7,778 bases of DNA, from positions 1-7,778 of the forward strand of contig CALPVI020000073.1 in NCBI GenBank assembly GCA_943326975.2, given 5' to 3'. Positions within the stretch are counted from its first letter, which is position 1. Every line of letters starts with the position of its first letter. The DNA is from Actinomyces viscosus (GTDB lineage: Bacteria > Bacteroidota > Bacteroidia > Flavobacteriales_D > Crocinitomicaceae). This document shows, one piece after another, positions 6,626 to 7,778 of this stretch. The notes under the pieces are model-generated. The model saw nothing but the letters and a program-made list of their open reading frames with translations, did no database searches and was not told where the DNA came from. The translations under genes were made by a program, and so were the position numbers.

Positions 6626-6708
6626 AGGACTTTTGTCTTTTAGCCCTTAAGTCTTGCATCTTGTAGTCTTTAATCTTTTAGTATTATAGTCTTTTAATCA
6701 TAAAGTCT
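6626..6708. repeat. Degenerate GTCTTTTA-type intergenic repeat
   Basis: In the 197-bp gap between the lipoprotein gene and purC, variants of (A)GTCTTTTA recur at 6635, 6651, 6666, 6673 (ATCTTTTA) and 6689, with a final AAAGTCT near 6702. Units are irregularly spaced (about 15-23 bp) and diverged. TTAAGG (6623-6628) can also pair with CCTTAA (6645-6650), which might act as a weak terminator for the lipoprotein gene, but no good T-run follows. No ORF or RNA gene is seen here. Confidence 0.45.
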
Positions 6709-6713
6709 AAAAC

Positions 6714-6748
6714 AAAAAAAAGAAGTTGCCCTTTGGAACAACTTCTTT
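6714..6748 (-). terminator. Intrinsic terminator of purC
   Basis: On the minus strand AAAGAAGTTG (6748-6739) pairs with CAACTTCTTT (6728-6719). The inner pairing CC/GG closes an AAAG tetraloop with a two-base TT bulge. The stem runs directly into an eight-base T tract (6721-6714), about 20 bases after the purC stop. On the plus strand the stem is followed only by TTTCG, so it should be weaker for the lipoprotein transcript. Confidence 0.9.
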
Positions 6749-6768
6749 CGAATTATTTGTTTTAATTC

Positions 6769-7716
6769 TTATAATGTTTTCAAGAAAGAAGTAACATTGT
6801 CTTCAATTCTCTGAGCAATATTTGTTGTATCTGCTTTTTCAAATTGTAAACCTGTAATTTTCTCATACAATTCTATATATCTTTCTGTTACAGTATTTAC
6901 AAATTCGTCAGGCATCACTGGCATAGTTTGTCCCTCTAAACCTTGGAAATTGTTTTCAATTAACCATTGACGAACAAATTCTTTCGATAATTGTTTTTGC
7001 TCTTCTCCTTTTGCTTGTCTTTCAGCATATCCCTCCGCATAAAAATAACGAGAAGAATCAGGCGTATGAATTTCATCAATCAAAATAACTTCTCCGTTTC
7101 TAATACCGAATTCGTATTTCGTATCTACCAAAATCAATCCCATTTTTGCAGCAATTTCAGTTCCGCGTTGAAACAAAGCTCTCGTATACTCTTCCATTTT
7201 TACATAAATATGTTCAGGAACAATATTTTGAGACAATATTTCTTCTCTTGAAGCATCTATATCGTGACCTTCTTCAGCTTTAATTGCTGGGGTAATAATT
7301 GGAGTTGGGAACTTATCATTCTCTTTCAATCCTTCAGGCATAGTTACACCACATAATTCTCTCACTCCTGCTTGATATTGTCTAGCAGAATGACCTGCTA
7401 AATATCCACGAATAACCATTTCAACCCTAACAGGTTCACATGCATAACCAACGGCTACTGCAGGATCAGGAGTTCCAATTAACCAATTTGGTACAATATC
7501 TTTCGTTGCATCTAAAAACATTGTTGCAACTTGATTCAAAACTTGACCTTTGTGAGGAATACCTTTAGGTAAAATATGGTCAAACGCAGAAATACGATCT
7601 GATGCTACCATAACAAGTAGCTCATTCTCTAATGTATATACATCACGATCTTTTCCATGATATACTGCCTTTTGACCTGGAAAGTTAAATTCTGTTGCTG
7701 TAATTGAATTACTCAT
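6769..7716 (-). CDS. purC: Phosphoribosylaminoimidazole-succinocarboxamide synthase (SAICAR synthetase)
   Basis: Catalyses the ATP-dependent joining of CAIR and aspartate to form SAICAR, a late step of de novo IMP synthesis in the cytoplasm. The 315-residue protein belongs to the longer, yeast-like SAICAR synthetase type rather than the roughly 240-residue E. coli type. Visible features in order are the nucleotide-binding start GKDRDVY (21-27), VASDRISAFD (37-46), the CAIR-binding segment VEMVIRGYLAGHSARQY (98-114), PTPIITPAIKAEEGHD (137-152), LVDTKYEFG (196-204) and DEIHTPDSSRYF (214-225). The ATG at 7716 gives the usual family N-terminus. No other purine-synthesis gene is adjacent, so purC appears to be a single-gene unit closed by its own terminator. 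A near-consensus -7 box (TAATTTCG, 7773-7766) and a palindrome lie upstream. Nothing appears truncated or missing. Confidence 0.97.
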   Translation of the reverse strand: MSNSITATEFNFPGQKAVYHGKDRDVYTLENELLVMVASDRISAFDHILPKGIPHKGQVLNQVATMFLDATKDIVPNWLIGTPDPAVAVGYACEPVRVEMVIRGYLAGHSARQYQAGVRELCGVTMPEGLKENDKFPTPIITPAIKAEEGHDIDASREEILSQNIVPEHIYVKMEEYTRALFQRGTEIAAKMGLILVDTKYEFGIRNGEVILIDEIHTPDSSRYFYAEGYAERQAKGEEQKQLSKEFVRQWLIENNFQGLEGQTMPVMPDEFVNTVTERYIELYEKITGLQFEKADTTNIAQRIEDNVTSFLKTL

Positions 7717-7731
7717 TTTTATATTCGTTGT

Positions 7732-7745
7732 GTGAGTTTACTCAC
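7732..7745. promoter_or_regulatory. 14-bp palindrome in the purC leader
   Basis: GTGAGT (7732-7737) and ACTCAC (7740-7745) are perfect inverted repeats separated by TT, 15 bases upstream of the purC ATG. If the -7 box at 7773-7766 is correct, the palindrome lies roughly 15-30 nt into the transcript. It could be an operator for a dimeric repressor or a small hairpin in the mRNA leader (GTGAG/CTCAC stem with a four-base loop). Confidence 0.4.
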
Positions 7746-7765
7746 GTTTTAATTTTATTTTTTGG

Positions 7766-7773
7766 CGAAATTA
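7766..7773 (-). promoter_or_regulatory. Probable purC -7 promoter box
   Basis: TAATTTCG on the minus strand differs from TAnnTTTG at one position and is followed by CC. It would give a leader of about 45 nt, longer than the other leaders in this window. The -33 element would lie beyond the window edge and cannot be checked. Confidence 0.4.
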
Positions 7774-7778
7774 CAAAA

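Noticed and set aside
6991..7251. 86-residue plus-strand ORF antisense to purC
   Set aside because: It lies wholly inside conserved purC coding sequence; the hydrophobic Phe/Ser-rich start comes from complementing Glu/Lys-rich codons.
1..7778. A defence island, toxin-antitoxin pair, biosynthetic cluster or other new multi-gene system
   Set aside because: Six of the seven genes belong to recognisable families and the seventh is a lone lipoprotein; they are spread across separate transcription units and share no common function.

Overview
The window reads as an ordinary chromosomal segment of a low-GC member of the Bacteroidota, most likely Flavobacteriales. The genes are AT-rich and show no Shine-Dalgarno sequences. 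At least two promoters carry the Bacteroidota -7 box TAnnTTTG. The proteins look like flavobacterial homologues: a short-spacing M49 peptidase, a short AMP nucleosidase, a jelly-roll-like plus OmpA surface protein, and a lipoprotein with an acidic segment after the cysteine. The genus cannot be resolved from sequence alone.

Layout, left to right. The 3' part of a dipeptidyl peptidase III-like metallopeptidase gene (+, cut by the window edge) ends at a clear intrinsic terminator. It is followed by a 258-bp gap holding an unusual nested inverted repeat (about 1685-1799). Next comes an AMP nucleosidase gene (+), which converges on a minus-strand block, with a shared bidirectional terminator at 2700-2731. 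The minus-strand block, in transcription order, is ung (uracil-DNA glycosylase), hemE (uroporphyrinogen decarboxylase) and an OmpA-family envelope protein whose start codon lies inside the last codons of hemE. hemE has its own well-formed promoter, placed so close to the ATG that the mRNA should be leaderless or nearly so. The -33/-7 spacer of that promoter is built from a 7-bp tandem repeat. Divergent from ung is an unrecognised lipoprotein gene (+) with a perfect -7 box. After a gap with a degenerate AGTCTTTTA-type repeat, purC (SAICAR synthetase, minus) closes the window. purC has a strong terminator and a 14-bp palindrome in its leader region.

The functions are mostly housekeeping: purine synthesis (purC), AMP breakdown (AMP nucleosidase), haem synthesis (hemE), DNA repair (ung), peptide degradation (DPP III) and cell envelope (OmpA-like protein, lipoprotein). 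Apart from hemE and the ompA-like gene, which look co-transcribed, the genes appear to be independent units. I found no defence system, mobile element, CRISPR array, RNA gene or obviously new multi-gene system. The points worth a second look are the small-scale regulatory and repeat structures and two unusual proteins.
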